Of a stretch of 64,000 nucleotides of DNA, positions 27,076 to 35,883 are shown in pieces. The stretch spans positions 5,642,001 through 5,706,000 of the forward strand of contig NZ_CP104174.1 of assembly GCF_025200925.1 (NCBI RefSeq), in the 5' to 3' direction. How positions within the stretch are numbered: the stretch's first letter is position 1; each line of letters begins with the position of its first letter. Origin of the DNA: Bradyrhizobium sp. CB1015 (lineage in GTDB: Bacteria > Pseudomonadota > Alphaproteobacteria > Rhizobiales > Xanthobacteraceae). The translations under genes were made by a program, and so were the position numbers. The notes below the pieces were generated by a model. The model was not told the DNA's origin and ran no database searches. It saw only the letters and a program-made list of their open reading frames with translations.

Positions 27076-28548
27076 ATGAATTTTGTCAACCGAGATGTCA
27101 GAAATCGTGGCAGCCCCGTGGCTAGCCTCGGGCTAGATTTGTCGGGGACTGCGGAGCGAAAATGGCCGGTCCGATACGAGTGGATTGAATTGGTCGCGCT
27201 TTGCGCGGACGCGGCAACCATCCTGTTCGCAGGTATTTTTTCCACATTGCTCTACCAGCTCCATAACGGCGGAGCCGCCGGCGATGGGGGTAAGGTCTTG
27301 GGCTCCGCTATCCTTGCGACTGTAATCTTCGTTTCGGTATGGAAGGCAAACGGTCTGTATAGAGTGACTGAACTCCTGGCGCTGCGAAGCCAAATCCGCC
27401 GCGTGTGCATGGCTTGGGGATGGTTACTTCTTCTCGCCGGCATGATGGACACATTCAATTTTTGCCCTGACTTGTCCCAAGGGGCTGGCCCGCTCTTTGC
27501 CATACTCGGTTTGCTCGCGTTGATCGCCGAGCGGTATACTACGAGGGCATTGCTGCTCAGGTGCGTCACCGGAAGAAAGTTCGCCAGCACGAACATCGTT
27601 CTGATCAGCGATCAGCCGCTGTCCAAAAATGCAGGCCTGCCCGAAGCCCTGGCTATGCACGGTTATTCCGTCAAGCGACGGTTCAGCCTACCCCCAATTG
27701 GCTTCGGTCCTGCCGGTCGGAGGCGGCTGGGTTCCCGGGTGATCGACTACGTTCGCAACACTCGGCTCGACCACGTGGTGGTCGAAGCCAGCCCGGAACG
27801 ATGGCCCGAGCTCCGGGCCTTTGTTGCCGAGTTGCGGGTATTGCCGTTCCCGATCATGTTCGTGCCGGTCGGCACAACAGCCGAATTGCTTCGACATCCT
27901 ACGCGCAGCCTTGGAAGTGCCGTTTGCGTAGAATTGCAGCGCGGAGCCCTTACCCCGTTCGAGTGCGCGACTAAACGAATCGTCGATATTCTTGGCGCGG
28001 GCCTCGCTTTGGCAATAGCCGCACCGCTGCTTGCGCTTGCCGCAATCGCGATCAAGCTGGATTCTCCCGGCCCCGTGTTGTTCCGACAAAAACGCTGTGG
28101 CTTCAATGGTCGGACATTCTTGATCCGCAAATTTCGGACCATGCATGTGCTCGAGGATGGTCCCGTGATCCTTCAGGCCACCCCCGTCGACCAACGCATC
28201 ACCCGCGTGGGCAGGTGGCTACGTCGGACAAGTTTCGATGAATTGCCGCAGCTGCTGAATGTGCTCGAGGGCAGCATGTCCTTGGTGGGGCCGCGCCCGC
28301 ACGCCTTGGCCCACGACGGACAGTTTGACAAGCTCGTGCGAAACTACGCCTTTCGTCGCAGGGTCAGGCCAGGATTGACCGGATGGGCCCAGATCCACGG
28401 CTGCCGCGGCGCAACACCCACAGCATCCATGATCGAAGCACGTGTACAATACGACCTCTGGTATATCGATAATTGGAGTCTTCGGCTGGATCTCGCAATC
28501 CTGCTGCAAACTCCGCTGGAGGTCTTGCGAGGCCGCAACGCCTACTAG
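27076..28548 (+). CDS. Polyprenyl-phosphate sugar-1-phosphate transferase (WcaJ/ExoY superfamily)
   Basis: A 490-aa membrane enzyme that starts polysaccharide synthesis by moving a hexose-1-phosphate from UDP-sugar to undecaprenyl phosphate. The N-terminal part has about four membrane helices, then a CoA-binding-like domain. The catalytic C-terminal third has a membrane-inserted helix ([20 protein letters not shown]), the conserved [38 protein letters not shown] and [12 protein letters not shown]. Length equals the usual 460-490 aa for the WcaJ type. The sugar (glucose or galactose) cannot be assigned. It faces the first H-NS-like gene, 36 nt away and convergent. Confidence 0.93.
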   Translation: MNFVNRDVRNRGSPVASLGLDLSGTAERKWPVRYEWIELVALCADAATILFAGIFSTLLYQLHNGGAAGDGGKVLGSAILATVIFVSVWKANGLYRVTELLALRSQIRRVCMAWGWLLLLAGMMDTFNFCPDLSQGAGPLFAILGLLALIAERYTTRALLLRCVTGRKFASTNIVLISDQPLSKNAGLPEALAMHGYSVKRRFSLPPIGFGPAGRRRLGSRVIDYVRNTRLDHVVVEASPERWPELRAFVAELRVLPFPIMFVPVGTTAELLRHPTRSLGSAVCVELQRGALTPFECATKRIVDILGAGLALAIAAPLLALAAIAIKLDSPGPVLFRQKRCGFNGRTFLIRKFRTMHVLEDGPVILQATPVDQRITRVGRWLRRTSFDELPQLLNVLEGSMSLVGPRPHALAHDGQFDKLVRNYAFRRRVRPGLTGWAQIHGCRGATPTASMIEARVQYDLWYIDNWSLRLDLAILLQTPLEVLRGRNAY

Positions 28549-28584
28549 GCTCGATCCCCGCTCCGGCGCCCTGCTGGCGCAGCC

Positions 28585-28947
28585 TCACGCGCGCTGCCGA
28601 AGCTTCGGAGTCGCTGCCGCGATGCGAAACTCCTCGATCCGACGGCCGGATTTCATGGCCGCAACCAACCACCGCGGCCGCTTGCCACGTCCTGACCAGG
28701 TTTCGGAAGTCTGAGGATTGCGGTACTTGGGCAGCACGCGCGGATATTTGCGCCTCTGCTTGCCGGTCGGGGAGACGCCCGCTGCTTCGGCCAACACAGC
28801 CATCCCCCCGCCGAGAACCGCCAGGCGTTTCTCCAGTTCCTGCTTCTCCGCCTTGATCCGATCCGACAAGATGCCGCTAATCTCCTCGTGAAGCGACCAG
28901 AGATCATCGAGGGACATCTCTTCGAGCTCGAGCTTCTTAGTCGACAT
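28585..28947 (-). CDS. H-NS histone-family DNA-binding protein (HvrA-like)
   Basis: A 120-aa nucleoid protein. The N-terminal half (1-50) is a helical, coiled-coil oligomerisation region (LEEMSLDDLWSLHEEISGIL). The C-terminal half holds RRKYPRVLPKYRNP and the DNA-contact motif WSGRGKRPRWL (84-94), the alphaproteobacterial form of the H-NS W-x-GxGRxP core. Such proteins bind the minor groove of AT-rich DNA and silence acquired genes. It is a paralogue of the gene at 29.6 kb. Its AT-rich surroundings fit autoregulation and control of the polysaccharide genes (inference). Confidence 0.93.
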   Translation of the reverse strand: MSTKKLELEEMSLDDLWSLHEEISGILSDRIKAEKQELEKRLAVLGGGMAVLAEAAGVSPTGKQRRKYPRVLPKYRNPQTSETWSGRGKRPRWLVAAMKSGRRIEEFRIAAATPKLRQRA

Positions 28948-29643
28948 GCCGGCACCCTGTGGTTGCGCTCATTTAATATCATCCCGACTTGGTAATCAAC
29001 ACCCAGGTTGGGTCAGTGTAGAAAAACGTGGAACTGGACGGGCGAGTTTCGGTGCCCCACATAGCTGCGTCGCTGGTTCCAATCAAGATCAAAAAGCATT
29101 TATCCGCTGAATTTAACGGCGGCTGTAACAACGCGCCATACAACCGAGGCTCTGTTCAAGCGAGCAGTGTGTGCGCAAGAGCCCCTGCTCCGCTGCGCCC
29201 TCGACGCATATGACCGGCGCGCTAGACTGCTTTTCTCGGTTGGCAATCCTTCTAAAATCCGGCCGTCCGCCCGCCGCAATGGCGCTTATGATTGCGATTT
29301 CTACCAGCGCCAATTGTCACAGGTGGTTTCGTAACTCCGATGGATTGTTATCGGCCGCGGCCGAAGGAGGATGGACCGACTGATCGCCACTTGAAGGCGG
29401 ACCAGTGGACTGGACCACTGATAATCTCCGTTGCTTCTCCTCGTGCCTTCAGCAAGATTTCCTCGCCCTTGGAATAAATGGATGAAAATAATCCTCGCTA
29501 TATATATTAAATAATTATATCATTTATTTATTGTCGCGCGATTTTTGAAGTCCAAGCCTTGCTCCCTGTCCATTGTCGGGCGCGTGATTCGACGCAGCTG
29601 GGGACTGGTAGCAAGGTGCCGGTCGAACGGTGCCGAGAATACT
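28948..29643. other. Gap between the two H-NS-like genes
   Basis: About 700 bp with no convincing gene; only short frames without domains. The two ends are AT-rich, especially 29495-29535, and probably carry the divergent promoters of the two paralogous genes. The middle is of normal GC content. I see no hairpin, tRNA or repeat array. Confidence 0.5.
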
Positions 29644-30027
29644 ATGCGAAGGCAGGATCTCGAAGCCATGGATTTTGAAGAACTTTGGCTCCTCCACGAG
29701 GAGCTGACAAAGATTCTGGCTGAAAAGATCACAGCCGAAAAGCGGGAATTGGAAAAGCGCCTGGCGCAACTCAATCAGACGGATCAATTAGGCGCGACGG
29801 AGGGTGGGGCGACAGCGGCTGGCTCAAGTCAGGCCCCTCGGCGTAAATACCCGAAGGTCGTTCCGAAATACTTCAACCCCCTCAAGCCCACAGAGACCTG
29901 GTCCGGGCGTGGCAAACAGCCACGCTGGTTGGTCGCAGCGCTCCAATCGGGGCACACGCTGGAGGAGTTCAGGATCCCCGAGAACGGCGAAGCGCCGAGC
30001 CGGAATGCTGGAGGTCACGAGCATTGA
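29644..30027 (+). CDS. H-NS histone-family DNA-binding protein, second paralogue
   Basis: A 127-aa protein with the same plan as the gene at 28.6-28.9 kb: helical N-terminus (MDFEELWLLHEELTKILAEK), a Gly/Thr-rich linker (50-63), and RRKYPKVVPKYFNP followed by WSGRGKQPRWL (86-96). The start at 29644 was chosen to match the paralogue's N-terminus; an earlier in-frame ATG at 29545 would add 33 unrelated residues. The two proteins could form mixed oligomers. Which targets each silences cannot be read from the sequence. Confidence 0.92.
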   Translation: MRRQDLEAMDFEELWLLHEELTKILAEKITAEKRELEKRLAQLNQTDQLGATEGGATAAGSSQAPRRKYPKVVPKYFNPLKPTETWSGRGKQPRWLVAALQSGHTLEEFRIPENGEAPSRNAGGHEH

Positions 30028-30146
30028 TGGCGGCGCCCCCCGCAAATACTGTTAGGAGCGAAATGTTGGCTCCATTCGCTGCGCTCCCAGTCGATTGAAG
30101 ACGTCAGCCCTGGGGATTTGCCAGGCACACCGAAGGCGCTCCTGGT

Positions 30147-31223
30147 TTAGACCTTCCCTGCGCGCTCGGCGAAGGCCGTCTTCAACAGGAACTGCACGGT
30201 GCCCACTCTCGGCAAGGACCACAGTCCACGTGGATGCGCGGCGGCTTGCCGGGCGCCGCGTGCCGCTTTCCGGTAATTTCCGAGATCCAGCGCCATCAAT
30301 GCGAGGAAGGGAACGCGCGTAGCCGGAAACCGTGCTTGCATCGACTGTCGCATGAACTGCAGGCGAGGGATCAGTCGGGAGCGTAACGCGCGCGGAATAT
30401 CGACGCCAAGCAGCTCGGCAAGAGCAATCAGCTGGGTTTCAACCGCGTTCTTCATCAATTCGCCCGAGACAAGAGCGGCAAGCTTCTCCCAATCGAGAGG
30501 TTCGGCGGAATCGTTTAAATCGCGTAATTCTACAAGATGCCGCAGGTCGAGGTCGCCGAGCCAGTACCCATAGTCTTGAAATTGATCATGGATGATCAAG
30601 GTGAGCGCCCGGTAGATTGGCTTGGGAATATGCACTCTCCCCGATCTCAACATTGCCGCGACGCAGTGGCTCAGAGCAAGTCCGGGGCCTCGGTAGAGAC
30701 ACATAGGGCCAGGAGCGGCCTGTTGCAGATCGATGGCTCCGACGTCGCCCGGCCGGTTCATGTCGACACACCATCGCTGGCTTCCCGGCAGCGCCTGATC
30801 ATGAATTTCATAGCCAATTGCCCGTAGAGCGGCGACTCCGCGTTCGGTTTCGTTCGGCTGAACCATGATATCAAGATCACACATCAGCCGAACGCCTCGT
30901 CGCTCGGGCGGCGTCGTGCCCAGCGTCGCTGCTCCCTTGATCAATATCGGCGTAACTCCCTCGCCATTCATCGCAACGACGGCCTCCTCGAGTTGAGCGA
31001 CGAGGCGATCATTTCGCAGCACGTTTCGGCGGTGGACATGGCGAACATATGTGCAGACGTCCTCCGGCAGCATCCGTTCGTATTTGTCCACAAAGTCGAT
31101 GAGAGCCGGCGTCGTCAGGGTCTGATTTGCGAGCCCGATGACGGACGTCCACTCTACGTCGGCGGGCGGCATGCCCCGCAAGCAATTGCAGAGGCTCGTC
31201 AGCGCGCCGCTATGCCTTGCCAT
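30147..31223 (-). CDS. Nucleotidyltransferase-like protein (NTP_transf_5 family) of the PqqD-HprK cassette
   Basis: A 358-aa protein of the family annotated as uncharacterised nucleotidyltransferase. ILIKGAATLGTT (Lys96) precedes RGVRLMCDLDIMVQP, which carries the acidic pair Asp116/Asp118 expected to hold metal. The rest is mostly helical and includes DYGYWLGDLDLRHLVELRDL. Related genes stand beside HPr-kinase-like enzymes in some lasso-peptide clusters (for example PadeN of paeninodin) and in HprK-related kinase A loci. It overlaps the kinase gene by 14 nt, so they are one operon. Proposed role: adding a nucleotidyl or sugar-phosphate group to a target first phosphorylated by the kinase; not demonstrated. 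Confidence 0.85.
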   Translation of the reverse strand: MARHSGALTSLCNCLRGMPPADVEWTSVIGLANQTLTTPALIDFVDKYERMLPEDVCTYVRHVHRRNVLRNDRLVAQLEEAVVAMNGEGVTPILIKGAATLGTTPPERRGVRLMCDLDIMVQPNETERGVAALRAIGYEIHDQALPGSQRWCVDMNRPGDVGAIDLQQAAPGPMCLYRGPGLALSHCVAAMLRSGRVHIPKPIYRALTLIIHDQFQDYGYWLGDLDLRHLVELRDLNDSAEPLDWEKLAALVSGELMKNAVETQLIALAELLGVDIPRALRSRLIPRLQFMRQSMQARFPATRVPFLALMALDLGNYRKAARGARQAAAHPRGLWSLPRVGTVQFLLKTAFAERAGKV

Positions 31224-32439
31224 GGCACAATTCCATCAGCAGGCGCCGCGCCTCTCCGGCCTCGGAGTAGGTTAGCTGAAGCGATTGCGCGCGCGCGACC
31301 ATCCGCTTTAAAGCAAAAAAGCCCGCCTGCGACAGTCTACCATCGCCCGCAAATGCGTTCTCGATGAGCCGCTTCATCGATTCCAAACGATCTAATACGG
31401 TTAGTTCGGCCGGACCGCCCGTGACCCGGTTCAAGAAGATGATCCAGCCTGCGGAGAAGCACTGGGCCTGCGCATCCGGAATGGGTACGTACCGCACCCG
31501 AACGCCGTCGGAGCGGCGATGCGTCGCGTCGTAGCGGTCGCCATGTAGTCGCGAGAGCAAGCCCCACGATCCTTCCTTGAGGGTGAGCGCAAACGGGACT
31601 CCGCAGATCGTTCCGTCGCCGCCAACCAGCGCGACGTCATCGCCGGCGTACCGAAATCCGGCGTCAACCAGCTGCAGCGTGAGGGTCGACTTCCCAGCTC
31701 CCGGATGGCCGCATAACAGCAGGCCCATGCCCTCATTCACGAGGGAAGCGGCATGAAGGGAGAACACCCAACGATTGCTTCGAATAAGCCGCTCGGTGAC
31801 GTGAGCTTTGATCGTAGGGGCCAGCGCCTCGACTTCGCATCTGGAAACGCTGGAATCCTCTGCGCGCAAGAACACTTGCTCATCCAGCATCATTGCCTCG
31901 ATCGCGATGTCGCCGTCGCCGCTGGCGCCCTGGTCCGAAACACAGAACGGCGAAAGCAGCCGTCGCATGAGGTCCCGATTTGCCGCCCGGACGCTTATTC
32001 TGTGTCCACCGAGTCTTGCCGAGAAGGCCCCATCGTTCGGCATCTGCCAATCGACCTTGAGCATTGCCCGATCGATCCAGGTATTTACGGCCTCTCGCGT
32101 GAACTGGCGTGCCGTGTGCTCGTCGATGCCCTGCGCTTCAAGCCCCCGATAAATGTCTCCTATAGAGGCGCCTTCCCCTAACTTACACCAGATGAATGCC
32201 CCTACTCGGTCGAGTTCAAAGATCTTCTGCCCGGCTTCGCTGAAGATCATTGATCGCCCATCAAGCAGTGCGAATACTGCATCCGGAGCCGGTCTCAACA
32301 CGATCTCTGCCCACGATCTTTCCAGCACGGCTTCCACCAATACGAATACAAATATGAACCCTTCCGCCTCGCCTTTGCTGGCAAGAGCCTCCGGGATGGT
32401 CGCGATACCCGACGAGCGGATGGCGGCCGCCTGCGACAT
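31210..32439 (-). CDS. PqqD-like / HPr-kinase-like fusion protein
   Basis: A 409-aa fusion. Residues about 45-130 are a PqqD-like peptide-binding domain (VFALLDGRSMIFSEAGQKIF; WCKLGEGASIGDIYRGLEAQ), a winged-helix fold that in RiPP pathways binds a leader peptide. Residues about 225-330 resemble the HPr kinase P-loop domain: LLCGHPGAGKSTLTLQLVD (Gly244-Ser251) and the Walker-B-like AGDDVALVGGDG (Asp267/Asp268). In related systems PqqD-like and HprK-like parts are separate genes. No HPr (PtsH) gene is nearby, so a peptide or protein substrate bound by the PqqD part is more likely. An 81-aa protein gene lies 84 nt upstream. Confidence 0.85.
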   Translation of the reverse strand: MSQAAAIRSSGIATIPEALASKGEAEGFIFVFVLVEAVLERSWAEIVLRPAPDAVFALLDGRSMIFSEAGQKIFELDRVGAFIWCKLGEGASIGDIYRGLEAQGIDEHTARQFTREAVNTWIDRAMLKVDWQMPNDGAFSARLGGHRISVRAANRDLMRRLLSPFCVSDQGASGDGDIAIEAMMLDEQVFLRAEDSSVSRCEVEALAPTIKAHVTERLIRSNRWVFSLHAASLVNEGMGLLLCGHPGAGKSTLTLQLVDAGFRYAGDDVALVGGDGTICGVPFALTLKEGSWGLLSRLHGDRYDATHRRSDGVRVRYVPIPDAQAQCFSAGWIIFLNRVTGGPAELTVLDRLESMKRLIENAFAGDGRLSQAGFFALKRMVARAQSLQLTYSEAGEARRLLMELCHGKA

Positions 32440-32523
32440 TCATTAGCCCGGCCCGTGGCGCTGCGGTTTCCGCCGAACACACGCCACCCCGTCCGGCTCG
32501 TTTCGACATGTCCATCCGGCCGG

Positions 32524-32769
32524 TTATGCCGCGAGCTGACCGTCCTTGTCCCCGTCTTGAGGAGAAACGCTCAACCCCTGCTTTCCAAGGAGGCTCGCTC
32601 TGGCGATCGACCGATGAGCATCCAATAGGTACCGATAAGCTTCGCGATCGGCACTCCGTTCTCTCAGAATGCGCTCCTTCTCGCCAATGCTCACCAATTC
32701 CGCGCGCATCTCAGCCAACTGCAGCGTCTCCGAGGTGAGGTTGTGCTCACTAAGAATTAATTCCCACAT
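32524..32769 (-). CDS. 81-aa orphan protein heading the PqqD-HprK cassette; candidate substrate
   Basis: A small acidic, helical protein (residues 1-65 predicted helical: LQLAEMRAELVSIGEKERIL) with a flexible polar tail, SVSPQDGDKDGQLAA. The ribosome-binding site is strong: GGAGGAG just upstream of the ATG. The gene precedes the PqqD-HprK fusion by 84 nt on the same strand. I recognise no family. Tail serines (residues 67, 69) are possible phosphorylation sites if it is the kinase's substrate. It could equally be a structural partner. It is too long and has no leader/core pattern typical of a lasso precursor. Confidence 0.65.
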   Translation of the reverse strand: MWELILSEHNLTSETLQLAEMRAELVSIGEKERILRERSADREAYRYLLDAHRSIARASLLGKQGLSVSPQDGDKDGQLAA

Positions 32770-33456
32770 CGTCTCCTCCAGCCGAAGAAACTTAGACGAG
32801 TTTAGCTTACGTGATCGGCAGCAATTAACAACGAAATTTACGGATTTTAACTATAATAAACATTTGTTTCACAATTGAACCTCGGGCGACCATTCAGCAC
32901 CAACGCGCAGACGCCTCACGCGCGAACCGCCCTGGGAATGAGGGACCCCTAGGAAAAAGGACTGACGTTTTTCGGCGACGCATCGCATCGCGCAAAAAAA
33001 TAGACCAGCCGAGAGTCGCAAAGCAGACCGACAACGCCACTTTTAATTTGCACATTAAATAAAAAACGAGAATAGTTAACGAACTGCACCGTGGGGAGTG
33101 ACACCAGTGATCCGGTTGGCTGATCTGTCCGTCGAGGGAAAATTGATGGTTTCGTTGCAGGGGGAACGTTCCGCACGGAGTCGCGGGTATTTCGACACCA
33201 CGGTCATTAGACGCCCAGATGCTTCCGGTTGAGGCCGGACACCATTCAGTGTTGCGGCGAAAGCCGGCAGTATCCCAAGAATTCGCCAAGCAGGAATCCG
33301 GTCGGTTGGAGAAGCGTCGTCACGAGCAAGCTGCCCTTTGCTCGAACAACGACCCCAGGTGCGATGCCCCCCAAGTCACCCGCACCGACGAGAGCGCACT
33401 CCAGCCGACCGGCCCTTTTACTCGACAAAACAAATAGATGTTTCAGGGAGGCTCGT
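32770..33456. other. Gap upstream of the 71-aa protein gene and the PqqD-HprK cassette
   Basis: About 690 bp with no convincing gene. It probably carries the divergent promoters: an AT-rich stretch at 32825-32875 lies just upstream of the minus-strand cassette, and another at about 33040-33080. I see no hairpin, RNA gene or mobile-element remnant. Confidence 0.5.
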
Positions 33457-33672
33457 ATGGGCATGATCATGGTCAAGTGTCCGCAATCCGGCCGCGCGAT
33501 TCCGACCGGCATCAAATCCGATCGTGAGACTTTCCTGCGAAGCATCGTGTTTTTCGGCAATACTCTTTGTCCCGACTGTCGGGCCAATCACAACTGGTTT
33601 GCCCGCGAGGCCTGGGTCGAGGAGCCGATGGTCAGAACAGTAGCGGCCGCTCGTACGGCGCCAACGTGCTGA
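33457..33672 (+). CDS. 71-aa conserved-type protein with a CPDC zinc-ribbon-like motif
   Basis: A small protein starting MGMIMVKCPQSGRAIPTGI. Cysteines 8, 38 and 41 (the latter two as CPDC) with a nearby histidine (His45) could bind one metal ion. Similar short proteins occur in Bradyrhizobium-type genomes as far as I recall; function unknown. The ATG at 33457 is preceded by AGGGAG at 33445-33450, ideal spacing, which decides the start within a longer open frame. It stands alone. Confidence 0.65.
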   Translation: MGMIMVKCPQSGRAIPTGIKSDRETFLRSIVFFGNTLCPDCRANHNWFAREAWVEEPMVRTVAAARTAPTC

Positions 33673-34534
33673 TGCAAAATGACGCGCGCTTCGGAGAGTG
33701 TATCCAAATTCCCCTTCCGATAGCGCGTTGCTGCTGCAACGCATTGCAACCCCTGAGAATATTTTCGCGCATTGTCGCAAAACGAACCGACGCCTCCGGC
33801 GGCCATCGGTTAGACGTCGTTGGCACGTCGCCACAAATCCGAGCTTCCGTCACGAATTCGGCAAAGGCCTGTTTGGGGGTGTTGTAGTGAGTAGTGGGGT
33901 TTGCAGCCTGGCTGTTCTGCGTGACACAAAAATCGAGCTCGTTAGCCTGCTGGCTCAATTGAAGCGGCTCCGCGAGAGAGTACGAAGGGCGGAGGCACGG
34001 CGCTCCGGACAAAGACGACGATCAGCGTCGGCATCGCGCGCCCGAAGGCCCCGAAGGATGAAACACTAATAGTTTTCATCTCCCTTCACTGGAGCGACAC
34101 CTGAACACCGTGGTTGAACGATCAGCGCGGCACTCTCACCCGTGTCAATCCGCATTCGAGTTTGCGGTCGCCAGCGCAGAGGCTGACCCCAAACGCGCTG
34201 GGTCGCACTCGGAACGATTGGCGTCGCGTGATGGGGAAGAGCGCAGCCTGAACTCTCACGCTGTAGGAGAGACGTCCTGCCGCGGCGTCCGGCAAAGGTT
34301 ATACAAGCTGACCTGGCTCGGGCCATCCGTGCCGCCCAGGAAGCCGGCGCGAGCGCGGTCAACTACATCGCGCAGGCGAATCGAGGGAGGCTCAGCGGAA
34401 CGGAGGGGATCGTCACGTTCGATCAGAGCCCTCGAAGGCTTTGTGCCGGCGAGAGAGGCGAACAGCGCAGGAATGGAAACATTCCAGGGGAACCCGGAAA
34501 AAGCCTAGCGACTTCAATGCAAAATGTGGGTTTA
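33673..34534. other. Low-coding region between the small zinc protein gene and tRNA-Leu
   Basis: About 860 bp of decayed-looking sequence. A basic 60-codon plus-strand frame at 33887-34069 (GTG start, RRAEARRSGQRRRSAS tail) could be a small gene but has no family I know. Around 34293-34380 the translation VIQADLARAIRAAQEAG resembles the N-terminal helix of small Bradyrhizobium proteins, then loses the pattern, so it is probably a fragment. The position beside the 3' end of a tRNA gene fits a scarred integration site. Confidence 0.4.
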
Positions 34535-34619
34535 TGGTGCGCTCGGAGGGACTCGAACCCCCACGGTGTTACCCACTGCCACCTCAAGGCAGCGCGTCTA
34601 CCAGTTCCGCCACGAGCGC
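34535..34619 (-). tRNA. tRNA-Leu (anticodon GAG)
   Basis: Read on the minus strand, this 85-nt stretch folds as a class II tRNA. The acceptor stem GCGCTCG (34613-34619) pairs with CGAGCGC (34539-34545), followed by discriminator A and an encoded CCA. The D-arm GGCGGAACTGGTAGACGC and T-arm GGGGGTTCGAGTCCCTC are normal. The anticodon stem CTGCC/GGCAG encloses loop TTGAGGT, so the anticodon is GAG. The variable arm is long, as in leucine tRNAs. Its 3' end faces the polysaccharide region. Confidence 0.95.
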
Positions 34620-34796
34620 TAGGAGATGCCGGCCTGAGGCTTGAAGGCTGGCCGGATCAGCGGCCGCCGATCTAACAAATCCATCAGGGGGATACAAGCC
34701 TGCAAAGACCCTGAATTTCACAAGCTTGGAAGGAAGTTCTCACCCGCCCGGATCGGCCCTATCAGGTGCCCGGGCGCCACCCGCGTGCCTCGGCCG

Positions 34797-35039
34797 CTAC
34801 CGGGTCCCCGGCGAGCGCGGCAGCATCTGCTTCACCTCGACCGCGATGCGGTTGCGGTCGACCAGCACGACACCGGAGGCGACAGGCAGATTATTGGCGA
34901 GCACCTTGACCTCGTCGGCCTCGGTTGCGTCCAGCTCGATGATGGCGCCGCGGGAAAGACGTAATACCTGATGGATCGGCATGGTGGTCGTCCCGAGGAC
35001 GACCATGAGATCCACGGTGACTTTATCGAGAGTGGGCAC
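34797..35039 (-). CDS. FliN/SpoA-domain flagellar motor-switch-like protein
   Basis: An 80-aa protein consisting almost wholly of one SpoA (FliN C-terminal) domain: VTVDLMVVLGTTTMPIHQVL, then LDATEADEVKVLANNLPVAS and VEVKQMLPRS at the end. FliN-type proteins form the C-ring of the flagellar motor. No other flagellar gene is in the window, and the protein lacks the N-terminal extension of full FliN (usually about 100-140 aa). The start is GTG at 35039. It is divergent from lipB. Confidence 0.85.
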   Translation of the reverse strand: MPTLDKVTVDLMVVLGTTTMPIHQVLRLSRGAIIELDATEADEVKVLANNLPVASGVVLVDRNRIAVEVKQMLPRSPGTR

Positions 35040-35121
35040 TGTCAGGACCGCCGCAACTTGAGACCTAGGACTTGGGACTCTTCATTTGCTCCCGAGATCA
35101 TCACCACGTTATGGTTAGCCA

Positions 35122-35883
35122 ATGGTTAATTCGCCGCACCCCCCCCGCCAAGACCAGCGTCAAGACCAGCGCCAAGACCTCGATCTGACGTCGTTTTCCG
35201 CCGCGGGCGGCGAAGTCGTCGAATGGCGGATTTCGGACGCTCCGGTGCCCTATCCGGACGCGGTGGCCGCCATGGAGGCGCGCGTTGCGGCGATTGCCGT
35301 CGGCGAGGCGCCGGAGCTGGTCTGGCTGCTCGAGCATCCCCCGCTCTACACCTCAGGCACCTCGGGCAAGGAAAGCGACCTGCTCGATGCCCGATTCCCG
35401 ACCTTCGCGACCGGGCGCGGCGGGCAGCTCACCTATCACGGACCCGGCCAGCGCGTGGCCTACATCATGCTCGACCTCAAGCGCCGCCGGCCGGACGTGC
35501 GGGCCTATGTCGCGAGCCTGGAGGAGCTGATCCTGCGCACGCTCGCCGCCTTCAACGTCCGCGGCGAGCGGCGCGAGGACCGGGTCGGCGTCTGGGTCAA
35601 GCGGCCCGACAAGGGACCTGAGCACGAAGACAAGATCGCGGCGATCGGCGTCCGCCTGAAGCGCTGGGTCTCGTTCCACGGCATCGCGATCAATGTCGAG
35701 CCGGAGCTGTCGCATTTCGCCGGCATCGTGCCCTGTGGTGTCGTCGACCCCCGCTACGGCGTCACCTCGCTGGTCGATCTCGGCCAGCTCGTGACCATGG
35801 CCGATGTCGATATCGCGCTCAGGCAGGCATTCGAAGAGCTGTTCGGACCGACCCGCGCGCTGCTGCCTGAAGCGGCTGTCTGA
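35122..35883 (+). CDS. lipB: Octanoyl-[acyl-carrier-protein]:protein transferase LipB
   Basis: A 253-aa cytoplasmic enzyme that moves octanoyl from ACP to lipoyl domains, the first step of lipoate synthesis. The signature [20 protein letters not shown] is present. The acyl-thioester cysteine is Cys205 ([10 protein letters not shown]) and the catalytic lysine Lys171 ([12 protein letters not shown]). The N-terminus carries an unusual low-complexity DQRQ repeat from a 12-bp DNA repeat (35149-35179), absent from the conserved core. A later functional start is therefore possible. Confidence 0.95.
   Translation: MVNSPHPPRQDQRQDQRQDLDLTSFSAAGGEVVEWRISDAPVPYPDAVAAMEARVAAIAVGEAPELVWLLEHPPLYTSGTSGKESDLLDARFPTFATGRGGQLTYHGPGQRVAYIMLDLKRRRPDVRAYVASLEELILRTLAAFNVRGERREDRVGVWVKRPDKGPEHEDKIAAIGVRLKRWVSFHGIAINVEPELSHFAGIVPCGVVDPRYGVTSLVDLGQLVTMADVDIALRQAFEELFGPTRALLPEAAV

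Noticed and set aside
30147..32769. Complete lasso-peptide gene cluster
   Set aside because: No asparagine-synthetase-like cyclase, no leader protease and no typical precursor are present; only tailoring-type enzymes are seen.
34110..34508. 132-codon plus-strand frame in the decayed region
   Set aside because: No ribosome-binding site or domain, and a better partial match to a small protein is in another frame; treated as non-coding.
34441..34644. Open frame with RSEGLEPPRCYPLPPQGS-like translation
   Set aside because: This is the well-known false protein produced by translating across a leucine tRNA gene; the tRNA at 34535-34619 explains it.
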